Below the pieces are notes generated by a model. It worked only from the letters and a program-made list of their open reading frames with translations, made no database searches and had not been told where the DNA came from. Of a stretch of 64,000 nucleotides of DNA, positions 44,698 through 55,208 are shown in pieces. The stretch is taken from contig NZ_JAOYTH010000003.1 of the NCBI RefSeq assembly GCF_025847205.1, positions 310,001 to 374,000 on the forward strand. Direction: 5' to 3'. Every line of letters starts with the position of its first letter. Position 1 is the stretch's first letter. Source of the DNA: Pararhizobium sp. YC-54. Its GTDB lineage: Bacteria; Pseudomonadota; Alphaproteobacteria; Rhizobiales; Rhizobiaceae. The position numbers and the translations under genes were made by a program.

Positions 44698-45438
44698 ATG
44701 AATATCACGTTGCTGGTGCAATTTTTGGCACTGATAGACGAGATGAGGAGCAGGGACGAGATCGTTCAGGAGTTTGAACGGGTTCTCGACCGTTATGGTT
44801 TCGATTTTTATGGGATTATCCGTCAGCCTAAGCCCCACGAGAATCCACTCAGCTTGCTGCTTGCCGGACGCTGGCCGGACGGGTGGCCGCAGATCTATAT
44901 CAAGAAGAAATACGTCATCATTGATCCGACTATCCGTTATCTCGGCCACGCGCAGCGCGGGTTCCGCTGGCGCGATACGATAGTAGCCTTCCGTTCCGAT
45001 CCGCATCGCAAGCGCATGGAGCGCATGATGGTCGAAGCACGCAGCTATGGCCTCTACGATGGATATATTTTCCCTGTTCACGGACGCCGCGGGCTGCTCG
45101 GCAATATGACATTGGGCGGTCGCGTTGTTGATCTCAGCCCGGTGGAAATGAGCATTTTCGACGGCATTGCCAAGAAGATATTCTGGCGCCTGCTCGAACT
45201 GACCGATCCGGATATCCTCGCCCAAATGGTGTCCAGCGTCGATGTGCAGATGACCCGGCGCGAGATGGAGGCCCTGAATTACCTCGCAGACGGGATGACC
45301 TCGAACGAGATCAGCAAGATTCTCGATATCTCCACCCACACTGTGGATTGGTATATGAACGGCATTCAGGACAAGCTGAAGGCGAAAAACCGTCATCACG
45401 CCGTGGCGCTGTCGTTCCGTCTGGGGCTGATTTCCTGA
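44698..45438 (+). CDS. expR: LuxR-family quorum-sensing regulator ExpR
   Basis: 246 aa. The N-terminal autoinducer-binding domain keeps the acyl-homoserine-lactone pocket residues Trp63, Tyr67, Asp76 and Trp91 (equivalent to TraR W57, Y61, D70, W85), in GWPQIYIKKKYVIIDPT and GFRWRD. The C-terminal LuxR helix-turn-helix (about residues 185-240) reads MTSNEISKILDISTHTVDWYMNGIQDKL. GAAGGGG five bases upstream supports the ATG at 44698. The ndvA-expR-pyc order matches the Sinorhizobium meliloti expR locus. No luxI-type synthase gene lies in the window, so it acts as a solo receptor here. Confidence 0.88.
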   Translation: MNITLLVQFLALIDEMRSRDEIVQEFERVLDRYGFDFYGIIRQPKPHENPLSLLLAGRWPDGWPQIYIKKKYVIIDPTIRYLGHAQRGFRWRDTIVAFRSDPHRKRMERMMVEARSYGLYDGYIFPVHGRRGLLGNMTLGGRVVDLSPVEMSIFDGIAKKIFWRLLELTDPDILAQMVSSVDVQMTRREMEALNYLADGMTSNEISKILDISTHTVDWYMNGIQDKLKAKNRHHAVALSFRLGLIS

Positions 45439-45552
45439 TTGAAAATGAATCGTACTTGCGCATCACTCTGAAATTGAACTTCAAGTCATGAAACGCTAAT
45501 AATCCATTTCGCGGTGCAGCATTACCGTGTTTCAAGTCTTGAGGAGTCCGAC

Positions 45553-48500
45553 TTGCCCATCTCGAAAATCCTTGTCGCCAACCGTTCTGAAATTGCCATT
45601 CGCGTCTTTCGCGCTGCAAACGAACTGGGAATAAAAACGGTTGCGATATGGGCGGAAGAGGACAAGCTGGCGCTCCATCGGTTCAAGGCGGACGAGAGCT
45701 ATCAGGTCGGCCGCGGGCCGCATCTTGCCCGTGACCTCGGGCCGATCGAAAGTTACCTCTCGATCGAGGAGATCATCCGGGTCGCCAAGCTGTCCGGCGC
45801 CGATGCCATCCACCCCGGTTACGGTCTTCTGTCCGAAAGCCCGGAATTCGTCGATGCCTGCAAGGCGGCCGGCATCATCTTCATCGGCCCGACCGGCGAC
45901 ACGATGCGGCGCCTCGGCAACAAGGTGGCCGCCCGCAACCTCGCCATCGAAATCGGCGTTCCCGTCGTCCCGGCAACCGAGCCACTTCCCGACGACATGG
46001 CTGAAGTGGCCAGGATGGCCAAGGAAATCGGCTATCCGGTCATGCTCAAGGCCTCCTGGGGCGGCGGCGGTCGTGGCATGCGGGCGATCCGCGATCCAAA
46101 GGATCTGGCGCGCGAGGTGACGGAAGCCAAGCGCGAGGCGATGGCCGCCTTCGGCAAGGACGAGGTTTATCTCGAAAAGCTGGTGGAGCGTGCCCGTCAC
46201 GTCGAAAGCCAGGTTCTCGGCGATACCCACGGCAATGTCGTGCATCTGTTTGAGCGTGACTGTTCGGTCCAGCGCCGCAACCAGAAGGTCGTCGAGCGCG
46301 CCCCGGCTCCGTATCTGACGGAGGCCCAGCGCCAGGAACTGGCCAGCTATTCCACCCGCATCGCCAAGGCGACCAACTATGTCGGCGCCGGCACCGTCGA
46401 ATATCTGATGGATATGGACTCGGGCAAGTTCTACTTCATCGAAGTCAATCCGCGCATCCAGGTCGAACATACGGTCACCGAAGTCGTCACCGGCATCGAT
46501 ATCGTCAAGGCGCAGATCCACATCCTCGAAGGCTTCGCCATCGGCACGCCGGGCTCGGGCGTTCCCAAGCAGGAAGACATTCACCTTAACGGTCACGCGC
46601 TGCAGTGCCGCATCACCACGGAAGATCCGGAGCAGAACTTCATTCCCGACTACGGCCGCATCACCGGCTATCGTTCGGCGTCGGGTTTCGGTATCCGGCT
46701 GGATGGGGGAACGGCCTATCCGGGCGCCGTCATCACCCGCTATTACGATCCGCTCCTGGTAAAGGTGACCGCCTGGTCGCCCAGCCCGCAGGAGACGATC
46801 GCACGCATGGATCGTGCATTGCGCGAATTCCGTATCCGCGGTGTGGCGACCAATCTTACCTTCCTCGAGGCGATCATCTCGCATCCGAAGTTCAAGGACA
46901 ATTCCTACACCACCCGCTTCATCGACACGACGCCCGAGCTGTTCCAGCAGGTCAAGCGCCAGGACCGCGCCACCAAGCTGCTCACCTATCTCGCCGATGT
47001 CACCGTCAACGGCCATCCCGAGGCCAAGGGCCGGCCGAAGCCGAGCGCCGATGCGGCAAAGCCGGTCATTCCGCGCATCCAGGGCGAGATCGTCGACGGC
47101 ACCAAGCAGAAGCTCGATGCGCTCGGCCCGAAGAAGTTCGCCGAATGGGTTCGCGCCGAAAAGCGTGTGTTGCTCACCGATACGACCATGCGCGACGGCC
47201 ACCAGTCGCTGCTCGCCACCCGCGTGCGCACCTATGACATCGCCCGCATCGCCGGCACCTATGCCCGCGCGCTGCCGAACCTGTTCTCGCTCGAATGCTG
47301 GGGCGGCGCGACATTCGACGTCTCGATGCGCTTTTTGACGGAAGACCCGTGGGAGCGCCTCGCCAAGGTGCGCGAGGATGCGCCGAACCTGCTTTTGCAG
47401 ATGCTTCTGCGCGGCGCCAACGGCGTCGGCTACAAGAACTACCCCGACAATGTCGTCAAATACTTCGTCCGCCAGGCGGCCAAAGGCGGCATCGACGTCT
47501 TCCGCGTCTTCGACTGCCTCAACTGGGTCGACAACATGCGCGTCTCGATGGATGCGGTGGCGGAAGAGAACAGGATCTGCGAGGCGGCGATCTGCTATAC
47601 CGGCGATATTCTCAACTCGGCCCGCCCGAAATACGACCTGAAATATTACACCGCGCTGGCTGCCGAATTGGAACGGGCTGGTGCCCACATGATCGCCCTG
47701 AAGGACATGGCCGGACTGTTGAAGCCGGCCGCAGCGACTGTGCTGTTCAAGGCACTGCGCGAGGCAACCGACCTGCCGATCCATTTCCATACCCACGATA
47801 CGTCGGGCATTTCCGCTGCGACGGTTCTGGCCGCTGTCGATGCTGGTGTCGATGTCGTCGATGCGGCGATGGATGCGTTTTCCGGCAATACCTCGCAGCC
47901 CTGCCTCGGTTCGATTGTCGAGGCTCTGCGCGGCTCTGAGCGTGATCCGGGCCTCGATCCGGAATGGATCCGCCGTATCTCCTTCTACTGGGAAGCCGTG
48001 CGCAACCAGTACGCCGCCTTCGAAAGCGACCTCAAGGGCCCGGCGTCCGAAGTCTATCTGCATGAAATGCCGGGCGGCCAGTTTACCAATCTGAAGGAGC
48101 AGGCTCGCTCGCTCGGGCTCGAAACCCGCTGGCACCAGGTGGCGCAGGCCTATGCCGATGCCAACCAGATGTTCGGCGATATCGTCAAGGTGACGCCGTC
48201 CTCCAAGGTGGTCGGCGACATGGCGCTGATGATGGTGTCCCAGGACCTGACGGTTGCCGATGTCAAGAACCCGGCCAAGGATGTGTCCTTCCCGGAATCG
48301 GTCGTGTCCATGCTGAAGGGCGATCTCGGCCAGCCTCCGGGCGGATGGCCGAAGGCGCTTCAGGAAAAGGCGCTGAAGGGCGAAAAGCCCTATACCGAGC
48401 GCCCGGGTTCACTGCTTGCCGATGCCGATCTTGATGCGGAGCGCAAGGCGATCGAGGCCAAGCTGGAACGGAACCTCAGCGATTTCGAGTTTGCTTCGTA

Positions 48501-49011
48501 CCTGATGTATCCGAAGGTCTTCACCGATTACGCCCTGGCCGCCGATACCTATGGTCCCGTCAGCGTGCTGCCGACACCAGCTTACTTCTATGGCCTTACC
48601 GCCGGCGAGGAACTGTTGCCGGAGCTTGAAAAGGGCGTCTCGCTGGTGGTTCAGCATCAGGCCATGAGCGAGCCGGACGAGCAGGCGATGGTCAAGGTGT
48701 TCTTCGAGATCAACGGCCAGCCGCGCCTGATCAAGGTTCCGGATCGCAACCGCGCAGCCTCCAGCACGGCGCGCCGCAAGGCCGATCTCGGTAACGCTGC
48801 CCATCTCGGCGCGCCGATGCCCGGTGTCATCTCGACAGTGACGGTTACCGCCGGCCAGACGGTGAAGTCCGGCGACGTGCTGCTCTCCATCGAAGCGATG
48901 AAGATGGAAACGGCGCTACACGCGGAAAAGGACGGCACGATCGCCGAGGTTCTGGTCAAGACCGGCGACCAGATCGACACCAAGGACCTGCTGATCGTCT
49001 ACGGGGCCTAA
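45553..49011 (+). CDS. pyc: Pyruvate carboxylase
   Basis: 1152 aa biotin enzyme that makes oxaloacetate from pyruvate and bicarbonate, the size of the Rhizobium etli enzyme. Order of domains: biotin carboxylase (about residues 1-460, with the KASWGGGGRGM ATP loop and FIEVNPRIQVEHTVTE), carboxyltransferase (about 535-1000, DTTMRDGHQSLLATRVRT and the metal-site HFHTHDTSG), and a C-terminal biotinyl domain with EAMKMET. A TTG at 45553 with GAGGAG six bases upstream gives the start PISKILVANRSEIAIR found in relatives; a GTG at 45514 is the alternative. Confidence 0.96.
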   Translation: MPISKILVANRSEIAIRVFRAANELGIKTVAIWAEEDKLALHRFKADESYQVGRGPHLARDLGPIESYLSIEEIIRVAKLSGADAIHPGYGLLSESPEFVDACKAAGIIFIGPTGDTMRRLGNKVAARNLAIEIGVPVVPATEPLPDDMAEVARMAKEIGYPVMLKASWGGGGRGMRAIRDPKDLAREVTEAKREAMAAFGKDEVYLEKLVERARHVESQVLGDTHGNVVHLFERDCSVQRRNQKVVERAPAPYLTEAQRQELASYSTRIAKATNYVGAGTVEYLMDMDSGKFYFIEVNPRIQVEHTVTEVVTGIDIVKAQIHILEGFAIGTPGSGVPKQEDIHLNGHALQCRITTEDPEQNFIPDYGRITGYRSASGFGIRLDGGTAYPGAVITRYYDPLLVKVTAWSPSPQETIARMDRALREFRIRGVATNLTFLEAIISHPKFKDNSYTTRFIDTTPELFQQVKRQDRATKLLTYLADVTVNGHPEAKGRPKPSADAAKPVIPRIQGEIVDGTKQKLDALGPKKFAEWVRAEKRVLLTDTTMRDGHQSLLATRVRTYDIARIAGTYARALPNLFSLECWGGATFDVSMRFLTEDPWERLAKVREDAPNLLLQMLLRGANGVGYKNYPDNVVKYFVRQAAKGGIDVFRVFDCLNWVDNMRVSMDAVAEENRICEAAICYTGDILNSARPKYDLKYYTALAAELERAGAHMIALKDMAGLLKPAAATVLFKALREATDLPIHFHTHDTSGISAATVLAAVDAGVDVVDAAMDAFSGNTSQPCLGSIVEALRGSERDPGLDPEWIRRISFYWEAVRNQYAAFESDLKGPASEVYLHEMPGGQFTNLKEQARSLGLETRWHQVAQAYADANQMFGDIVKVTPSSKVVGDMALMMVSQDLTVADVKNPAKDVSFPESVVSMLKGDLGQPPGGWPKALQEKALKGEKPYTERPGSLLADADLDAERKAIEAKLERNLSDFEFASYLMYPKVFTDYALAADTYGPVSVLPTPAYFYGLTAGEELLPELEKGVSLVVQHQAMSEPDEQAMVKVFFEINGQPRLIKVPDRNRAASSTARRKADLGNAAHLGAPMPGVISTVTVTAGQTVKSGDVLLSIEAMKMETALHAEKDGTIAEVLVKTGDQIDTKDLLIVYGA

Positions 49012-49019
49012 ACGCATAA

Positions 49020-49052
49020 AAATGCCCGCCGCGGAAGCCGGGGCGGGCATTT
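49020..49052. terminator. Terminator between pyc and bfr
   Basis: AAATGCCCGCC and GGGCGGGCATTT pair around a ten-base loop. The A/T flanks on both sides suit the convergent pyc and bfr transcripts. Confidence 0.75.
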
Positions 49053-49068
49053 CTGTAGATATGGCGCC

Positions 49069-49554
49069 TTATTCGGCTTCGTTGGCCGGGGCTGCGTTGA
49101 GCTGGCCGTATTTCTCGGCGCCAATCTTGTTGAAGAGCTCGAGCTGGGTTTCGAGGAAGTCGATATGGCCTTCCTCATCCATCAGCAACTCTTCAAACAG
49201 CTTCATGGAAACGTAATCGCCCGCGTCGTGACAGATATCGCGGGATTTCTTGTAGGCCTTGCGGGCGTCGTATTCGCCGGCGAGATCGGCCTCCAGCACT
49301 TCCTTGACCGATTGGCCGATCCGAAGCGGTGCCACTGTCTGAAGATTGGGATGGCCTTCGAGGAAGATGATGCGCGAAACCAGCTTGTCGGCATGGTGCA
49401 TCTCTTCGATGGATTCAGCCCGCTCCTTCTTGGCGAGAAGCGTGTAGCCCCAATCGTCAAGCAGGCGATAGTGAACCCAATATTGGTTGACGGCACCGAG
49501 TTCGAGATACAGCGCTTCGTTAAGCTGCTCGATGACTTTTTTGTCGCCTTTCAA
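49069..49554 (-). CDS. bfr: Bacterioferritin
   Basis: 161 aa four-helix heme ferritin that stores iron. Counting from a TTG at 49554, the ferroxidase residues fall at Glu18, Glu51 and His54 and the heme ligand at Met52, exactly the standard Bfr numbering. GGAGAG lies six bases upstream. The alternative ATG at 49578 adds eight unrelated residues and has no ribosome-binding site, so TTG is preferred. The 5' end overlaps the 3' end of the bfd gene by 35 bp, implying translational coupling. Confidence 0.95.
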   Translation of the reverse strand: MKGDKKVIEQLNEALYLELGAVNQYWVHYRLLDDWGYTLLAKKERAESIEEMHHADKLVSRIIFLEGHPNLQTVAPLRIGQSVKEVLEADLAGEYDARKAYKKSRDICHDAGDYVSMKLFEELLMDEEGHIDFLETQLELFNKIGAEKYGQLNAAPANEAE

Positions 49555-49831
49555 GATCCGCTCTCCTGTTTTCTTCATGGAATTGTTTGAGGCGGGTCAT
49601 GAAATCAAATATCTGCTCACCCGTCGAGGGGCGGCTGGCATGATATTGCTCGGTGGTGCGGATAATGATGTCGACGACATTCGGGAAACAGCCGCAGCAA
49701 CGGCCGCGCTTTTCCATGGCGTGATAGACTTTTGCAGGGACGATAAGCTGCCAACAGTCCTCATCGAGCATCTCGATGATGGTGTCCTGAATGTCCTTAT
49801 CGGTGATAAAATTGCAGCTACAAACCAGCAT
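49520..49831 (-). CDS. bfd: Bacterioferritin-associated ferredoxin (BFD-like [2Fe-2S] protein)
   Basis: 103 aa. The N-terminal Bfd domain has cysteines at 4 and 6 (MLVCSCN) and at 45 and 48 (within RCCGCFPN), four ligands for a [2Fe-2S] cluster. The C-terminal part is a charged tail of about 40 residues not present in short enterobacterial Bfd. Bfd donates electrons to bacterioferritin heme to release stored iron. The ATG at 49831 is preferred to one 27 bp upstream because MLVCSCN is the usual beginning. It overlaps bfr, so both come from one transcript. Confidence 0.88.
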   Translation of the reverse strand: MLVCSCNFITDKDIQDTIIEMLDEDCWQLIVPAKVYHAMEKRGRCCGCFPNVVDIIIRTTEQYHASRPSTGEQIFDFMTRLKQFHEENRRADLERRQKSHRAA

Positions 49832-50148
49832 TTCGTCTGCCCGTGATACGCAACGCACTGAATTCTATTCATAAAGCAAAAGCGGATATTTGGTGTCAAC
49901 AAAAAATGTCACTAGGCGAATCACGGCGAATTCACGACTCCATATTAGAGCAGTTCTAAACATGATAAAAAACATCGTGTTTTCATTGGTTTAATATCAG
50001 ACACTTCCCGCTTCTCTGCTCTTCAAACGAGATTCAAGTTTTCTTGAGCGGTACAAATGCCAAACAATTTTTGTTACAGTGATGTGGGAAAATCGGCTTC
50101 GACAACCCTGCATACGCTCGCAGCGCGTGTTGCCGTGCGATTTCAACC
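49832..50148. other. Promoter region of bfd-bfr and spacer to dnaE2
   Basis: About 320 AT-rich bases between the bfd start and the 3' end of dnaE2. It contains an Irr-like palindrome (49945-49959). No reading frame here looks like a gene. Confidence 0.5.
49945..49959. promoter_or_regulatory. Candidate iron-control (Irr-type) palindrome upstream of bfd
   Basis: TTAGA-GCAGT-TCTAA, about 115 bp upstream of the bfd ATG. It resembles the TTTAGAA/TTCTAAA arms of rhizobial iron-control elements recognised by Irr, which often regulate bacterioferritin genes. Match judged by eye only. Confidence 0.35.
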
Positions 50149-53100
50149 TCAGTGAAAATTTCGCCCTTTCGGCATGACGGTTACCGTCCCGGCAATATCG
50201 CTACGCCCCGCTTGGTTGCCGGCCTGCTTGTCGGGTGAAAATCCCTCCATCCCGCTTGACCGTCTCTTCTGCCGATGATCGGCTGTCGGGCGAAGGGCTT
50301 CGCCTGCCCGCTCGCACGCGCCAAAACGGCGGGCCTCACGCTGAAGCAGGCCCAGCATTGGCGTCATATCCTCGATATGATCGGCGACGACATGGATCAC
50401 CCCGCTCTCGCTCTGCAGCTTACCCCTGATTTTCACCAGCCGTGCATTCATGACGACAGACCGGTACCGGTTGAATGTCTTTTCCCAGACGATGGCATTG
50501 GCAACGCCCGTTTCGTCTTCCAGCGTCATGAAAATCACACCCTTGGCCGAGCCGGGCCTTTGCCGCACCAGCACAAGCCCGGCAACGGTAACGAACTGCC
50601 CACTCGCCACACTCAAAAGCCCTCTGTTCTGCAGGATGCCGGCCGCCGTCAATGTATCGCGCAGGAACGAAACCGGGTGTGCTTTCAAGGACAGGGACAG
50701 ATAACGATAATCCTCGATAACCTGCTCGCCCGGCAGCATTTCCGGCAGGCGGATTTCCGGTTCCACCTGAAGATCGGCCCGGTCCGCACGGTCGAACAAA
50801 GGCAGGCTTTCCGCCGCACTCTTCGCATCCAGTGCCCGCACGGCCCAGAGTGCTTCCCGCCGCGAAAGCCCGATGGAACCAAAAGCATCGGCATCCGCCA
50901 GCCGCTCGATATCGGATTTTTGCAATCCCGACCGCAGCCAGAGATCACGCACGGAAGTGTAGCGCCGGCCGCGGTTGGCGACGAGTTTATTCATATCGAC
51001 CTCCGAAAGCCCCTTGACCTGCCGGAAGCCGAGCCGAACCGCTCTTTTCGTCCGGATGTCTTCCCGCATAGCAACATGCCGCTGGTCGATTCTGTCCGCG
51101 TCGAACCCGGCTTCTTCCAGCAGACAATCCCACTCCGAAATATTGATATCAGCCGGCCGCACCTCGACACCATGTTCCCGCGCGTCACGAACCAGTTGCG
51201 ACGGCGCATAAAAGCCCATCGGTTGCGAATTCAACAAGGCCGCGCAGAAGACGTCGGGATAATAGGCCTTGACCCAGGAGGACGCGTAGACGAGCAAGGC
51301 AAAGGAGGCGGCATGGCTTTCCGGAAAGCCATATTCGCCAAAACCCTCGATCTGGCTGAAGCAGCGTTCGGCAAATTCGCGGGGATAGCCGTTCCCGATC
51401 ATGCCGTCGATCATATCCTTCTTGAAGGAATTGACCTGTCCCGATCGTTTGAACGTCGCCATCGAGCGCCGCAACCGATCAGCCTTTGCAGGTGGGAAGC
51501 CTGCAGCCGTAATGGCGATCTGCATTGCCTGTTCCTGAAAGAGCGGAACGCCCAGCGTTCTTTCCAGAACCGCTTTGAGTTCGGGCTTCTGGTAGTCGAT
51601 GGGCCTGTTGTTGCGCACGTCTTCCCGCCGCTTGAGATAGGGATGAACCATGTTTCCCTGGATGGGGCCAGGGCGGACGATCGCAACTTCGACGACAAGA
51701 TCATAGAATCTTTCAGGCCTGAGCCGCGGCAGCATGCTCATCTGGGCGCGGCTTTCGATCTGGAAGACGCCGATCGTGTCCGCCCTGCAGATCATCGCGT
51801 AGACTGCTTTGTCCGTCATGTCGCCGAAGCCGCCAAGCGTGATCTCCCGGTCATAGTGCGTTTGCAGGAGATCGAAGGCCCTCCTCAGACAGGAGAGCAT
51901 CCCGAGAGCGAGAATGTCGATCTTCAGGATGCCGATCGTATCCAGATCGTCCTTGTCCCATTCGACCATGTAGCGCTTGGGCATCGTCGTCGGCATGATC
52001 GGCATGACCTCGTCCAGCCGGTCCCGCGTGATGACGAAACCGCCGACATGCTGGGTCAGGTGCCGCGGAAAGCTCATCAGCTCGGTTGCATATTTGAGAA
52101 CATTGGTCGTCGTCGGATCGGAGAGATCGAGCCCTGCCGCCTTTGCCTCCCGCTCGGACAGATCCTCCGCCGACCAGCCCCAGACCGTGCTGGCGAGGGC
52201 CGATTGCACATCTTCCGACAGACCAAACGCCTTGGCCACTTCACGGCCGGCGGAACGGGCGCGATAGCTTGTCACTGCGGCCGTCAAACCGGCATGTTCG
52301 ATGCCGTATTTTTCATAGATATGCTGGATGACCTCTTCGCGGCGCTCATGCTCGAAATCGACGTCGATATCCGGCGGTTCATTGCGCTCCGTCGAGATGA
52401 ACCGCTCGAACAGAAGCGTCGTTATGGTGGGATCGACTTCCGTGATGCCGAGGCAATAACAGATGACGGAATTGGCGGCGGACCCGCGTCCCTGACACAG
52501 GATTTTCAGCGTGTAGCGGGCGTGATGGACGATATTGCGCACCGTCAGAAAATAATGCTCGTATTGCATCCCCTTGATCAGATCGAGTTCATAGACGATC
52601 TGCGTCGACACCTTTTCAGGAACGCCTTCCGGATAACGTTTCCGGGCACCTTCCCAAGTCAAACGCGCAAGCGTCTCCGCAGGCGTTTCTCCCTTGACGC
52701 CTTCGTCCGGATAGTTGTGCTTCAATTCATCCAGCGAGAATGACAGGTTTTTGAAGAACTTTTCCGTGTTGGCGATCGCCTTTGGATAGGCGCGAAACAG
52801 GCGCGTCATCTCGCGCGCATCCTTAAGGTAACGTTCCGCATTGGGGGCGAACCGGAAGCCAGCCTCGGCAATCGTCACATGCTCGCGGATGGCGGTGACG
52901 ATATCGGCCAGGGGGCGGCGAGCGCTATTGTGATAAAGGGGCTGGTTGCTGGCGATCAACGGGATGCGGCTGCGGGCGGCGAGTGTGGAAAGCGTGGCGA
53001 AAACCTGAGCATCCCGGCCATCATAGAAGGGCGACAGGACCATATGGAATGCCTCGCGGAAGCGTTTTCTCAGACGATCGAGGCATTCCTCCAACTTCTT

Positions 53101-53598
53101 TTGTTCGCGGGCATCGTCCAGTAATGATGGATTGGGAATGAGGGCGAGCATCATCTCGTCTCCCCATTCGATAAGGTCCGCTTCGCTCAGAAGGCACGAC
53201 CCTTTTTGGGTTCTCAGATTTCCGGTGCTCAGCAGGCGGCAGAGATGGGCCCAGCCTTTTCTGGTCCGCGGGAAAGCGAGAATATCCGGTGTACCATCGC
53301 AAAAGACCAGTCTTGCGCCCGGTTGAAAGGGAACGGCTTCCAGAAGCTCCTTTTCCTCTTCTCCCTTCTCGCGAAGTCCTTGATTTTCTTTAATCGTCTT
53401 TTCGTATTCCTCCTTCATTGCCCTGATCTGCGCGTGGGCTCTGACCACGCCTGCGACGGAATTCCGGTCGGCGATGCCCAGCCCGGAGAGTTTCAGGCGG
53501 GCTGCCTGCACCACCATTTCCTCCGGTTTCGATGCCCCTTCGAGGAAGGAGAAATTCGTTCGGACGCCGATCTCGAAAAAGGCGGGTGCGGTGCTCAT
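50149..53598 (-). CDS. dnaE2: Error-prone DNA polymerase DnaE2 (ImuC)
   Basis: 1149 aa alpha-subunit-like polymerase of the SOS mutasome, which performs mutagenic translesion synthesis after damage. It starts [27 protein letters not shown] in the PHP domain, has the catalytic aspartates in [13 protein letters not shown], the QHVGGFVI and [29 protein letters not shown] blocks of the family, and an OB domain near the C-terminus. The ATG at 53598 overlaps the imuB stop (ATGA); a much longer frame upstream is only open reading through imuB. Third gene of imuA-imuB-dnaE2. Confidence 0.95.
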   Translation of the reverse strand: MSTAPAFFEIGVRTNFSFLEGASKPEEMVVQAARLKLSGLGIADRNSVAGVVRAHAQIRAMKEEYEKTIKENQGLREKGEEEKELLEAVPFQPGARLVFCDGTPDILAFPRTRKGWAHLCRLLSTGNLRTQKGSCLLSEADLIEWGDEMMLALIPNPSLLDDAREQKKLEECLDRLRKRFREAFHMVLSPFYDGRDAQVFATLSTLAARSRIPLIASNQPLYHNSARRPLADIVTAIREHVTIAEAGFRFAPNAERYLKDAREMTRLFRAYPKAIANTEKFFKNLSFSLDELKHNYPDEGVKGETPAETLARLTWEGARKRYPEGVPEKVSTQIVYELDLIKGMQYEHYFLTVRNIVHHARYTLKILCQGRGSAANSVICYCLGITEVDPTITTLLFERFISTERNEPPDIDVDFEHERREEVIQHIYEKYGIEHAGLTAAVTSYRARSAGREVAKAFGLSEDVQSALASTVWGWSAEDLSEREAKAAGLDLSDPTTTNVLKYATELMSFPRHLTQHVGGFVITRDRLDEVMPIMPTTMPKRYMVEWDKDDLDTIGILKIDILALGMLSCLRRAFDLLQTHYDREITLGGFGDMTDKAVYAMICRADTIGVFQIESRAQMSMLPRLRPERFYDLVVEVAIVRPGPIQGNMVHPYLKRREDVRNNRPIDYQKPELKAVLERTLGVPLFQEQAMQIAITAAGFPPAKADRLRRSMATFKRSGQVNSFKKDMIDGMIGNGYPREFAERCFSQIEGFGEYGFPESHAASFALLVYASSWVKAYYPDVFCAALLNSQPMGFYAPSQLVRDAREHGVEVRPADINISEWDCLLEEAGFDADRIDQRHVAMREDIRTKRAVRLGFRQVKGLSEVDMNKLVANRGRRYTSVRDLWLRSGLQKSDIERLADADAFGSIGLSRREALWAVRALDAKSAAESLPLFDRADRADLQVEPEIRLPEMLPGEQVIEDYRYLSLSLKAHPVSFLRDTLTAAGILQNRGLLSVASGQFVTVAGLVLVRQRPGSAKGVIFMTLEDETGVANAIVWEKTFNRYRSVVMNARLVKIRGKLQSESGVIHVVADHIEDMTPMLGLLQREARRFGACERAGEALRPTADHRQKRRSSGMEGFSPDKQAGNQAGRSDIAGTVTVMPKGRNFH

Positions 53599-55208
53599 GC
53601 GAAGACCCCGTGCATGAACCAGCGCGGCGGCGGCATCTGGCCGTAGAGGCCCTCGCGGTAGAGCCAGAAGCGATGACCGGTATCGTCCTCGAGGCGGAAA
53701 TAATCCCGAGGCTGCGCGTCCGCACCATCGATCCACCATTCCATGGCAAGGCGTTCCGGCCCCTGGCTGCGAGAGACGCGATGCATCACGCGGCGCCACC
53801 GGAAACTTTCGGGCGGCCCCTCCGGTACCTCGGCCAAGGAGACGTCCACCGGCTCCGGTCTGCGGAAAAGCCTGAGAGGGCGCTCGCTGCGGGACCAGGG
53901 AAAACCGCTTGCGACCGGCTTCTTGCCCGATGCAAACCCATGGATGGCCGGGGCTGCGGCCACCGCCCGTTCCGGCACATGGCTCTCGCATAACTGAAAA
54001 TTCTGCAGGCAATCGGCGCCGAGACGGGCTGAAACGCGATCGACAAATCCTGCGAGAGAGGCATCCTTTTGCCGGGCCCCGTCAAAATCCTCCTGCGGTG
54101 TATCAAAGGCTTCATGCCGCATGACGTTGAGCCGCAGAATCTCGAAACCGTAACCGGCATCGAGATCATCATGAACGGCCTGGAGACGCTCGGAAAAGAG
54201 CGCGGCGATCCGCTTGGGATCCCGCAATGGCTGCGAAGCGCCGGCCGCGATGCGAAAGACCCGGCCATCGACCCTAAACAGCATCAGTTCGAAAGCCCGC
54301 CCGCCCGCGCCCCGCTCTTCCAGGCTTGTTTTCAGCGACTGGGCGATCTGACCGGTCAGATAGAGGATATCCTCCTCGGCCTGGACGGGCTCGATCAGGC
54401 GCCGCTCGGCAGAAAGGCTGGCGACGGGCCGGCGCGGAGACACGGGCTCTTCATCACGGCCAAGCGCCTGATCGAGCCGCAGCAGCAGTTGTGTTCCGAA
54501 ACGGCGCGCCAGCGGCGCCCGGGGCGCCATGACGAGATCGCCGATCTGTTTCAAACCGAGCTTCTGCAGCGCGGCGATCGTCTGCTGATCCAGCCGAAGG
54601 GACGCGACCGGCAGGGGCGCCAGCACGGTCTCCATGTCCTCGTCTGCGATAATGCCGCCCCGCCCGAAACGGGAAGCGGCCCAGGAGAGGCCCGGCGCCG
54701 ACGATATGGCGCCGCGAGCGTCGAGCCCCATATGAAAGAGCCGCGCCAGGATATCCGCAAGCAGGGCCTTTTCACCGCCGAAGAGATGGGCGCAGCCGGA
54801 AATATCGAGGAAAAGTCCGTCCCGGCCGTCGAGGGCGACAAGGGGCGTATAACGATCGCACCAGTCGGCGATGCCGTCGAGCAACCGGCGGTCGGCGGCC
54901 AGGTCTTCCTCGACGACATCGAGCTTCGGGCACATGGCCCGGGCTTCCGCCACGCCCTGGTTCTTCCTGAGACCGATCGCCTCTGCCGCTTCGTCGAGCG
55001 CCGTCAGTCGCATCGCATTGTTGAGCCGCGCCGAACAGACGATGGGAGGGGCATCAGGACGCCTGGTCGAGCGCCAGGACAGACCCCAGCTCCTGCGGGC
55101 GACCCGGTCGGTTGGCAGATGCGGGAAGGCGAGAGCCAGAATGCGCTGAGAGCCTGCCCGCAGGCCAAGCACGCTCTGGTTCATGGGCGGGGAAAAACTG
55201 ACGGTCAT
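53595..55208 (-). CDS. imuB: Y-family polymerase-like mutasome protein ImuB
   Basis: About 537 aa. Related to DinB/UmuC polymerases ([41 protein letters not shown] helix-hairpin-helix region), but the N-terminal [18 protein letters not shown] lacks the metal-binding aspartate expected at that place. ImuB proteins act as a hub linking DnaE2 to the beta clamp rather than as polymerases. The start is set at the ATG at 55208, with 55184 as an alternative; either way it overlaps imuA substantially. Coupled to dnaE2 by ATGA. Confidence 0.9.
   Translation of the reverse strand: MTVSFSPPMNQSVLGLRAGSQRILALAFPHLPTDRVARRSWGLSWRSTRRPDAPPIVCSARLNNAMRLTALDEAAEAIGLRKNQGVAEARAMCPKLDVVEEDLAADRRLLDGIADWCDRYTPLVALDGRDGLFLDISGCAHLFGGEKALLADILARLFHMGLDARGAISSAPGLSWAASRFGRGGIIADEDMETVLAPLPVASLRLDQQTIAALQKLGLKQIGDLVMAPRAPLARRFGTQLLLRLDQALGRDEEPVSPRRPVASLSAERRLIEPVQAEEDILYLTGQIAQSLKTSLEERGAGGRAFELMLFRVDGRVFRIAAGASQPLRDPKRIAALFSERLQAVHDDLDAGYGFEILRLNVMRHEAFDTPQEDFDGARQKDASLAGFVDRVSARLGADCLQNFQLCESHVPERAVAAAPAIHGFASGKKPVASGFPWSRSERPLRLFRRPEPVDVSLAEVPEGPPESFRWRRVMHRVSRSQGPERLAMEWWIDGADAQPRDYFRLEDDTGHRFWLYREGLYGQMPPPRWFMHGVFA

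Noticed and set aside
45532..48135. 867-codon open frame antisense to pyc
   Set aside because: Shadow of pyruvate carboxylase codon usage; no motif and no ribosome-binding site context.
49069..49578. ATG start at 49578 for bacterioferritin
   Set aside because: Adds eight residues foreign to the family, has no ribosome-binding site, and shifts the conserved iron and heme residues off their standard numbering.
50275..52743. 822-codon open frame antisense to dnaE2
   Set aside because: Antisense of the conserved polymerase gene, with no family resemblance.
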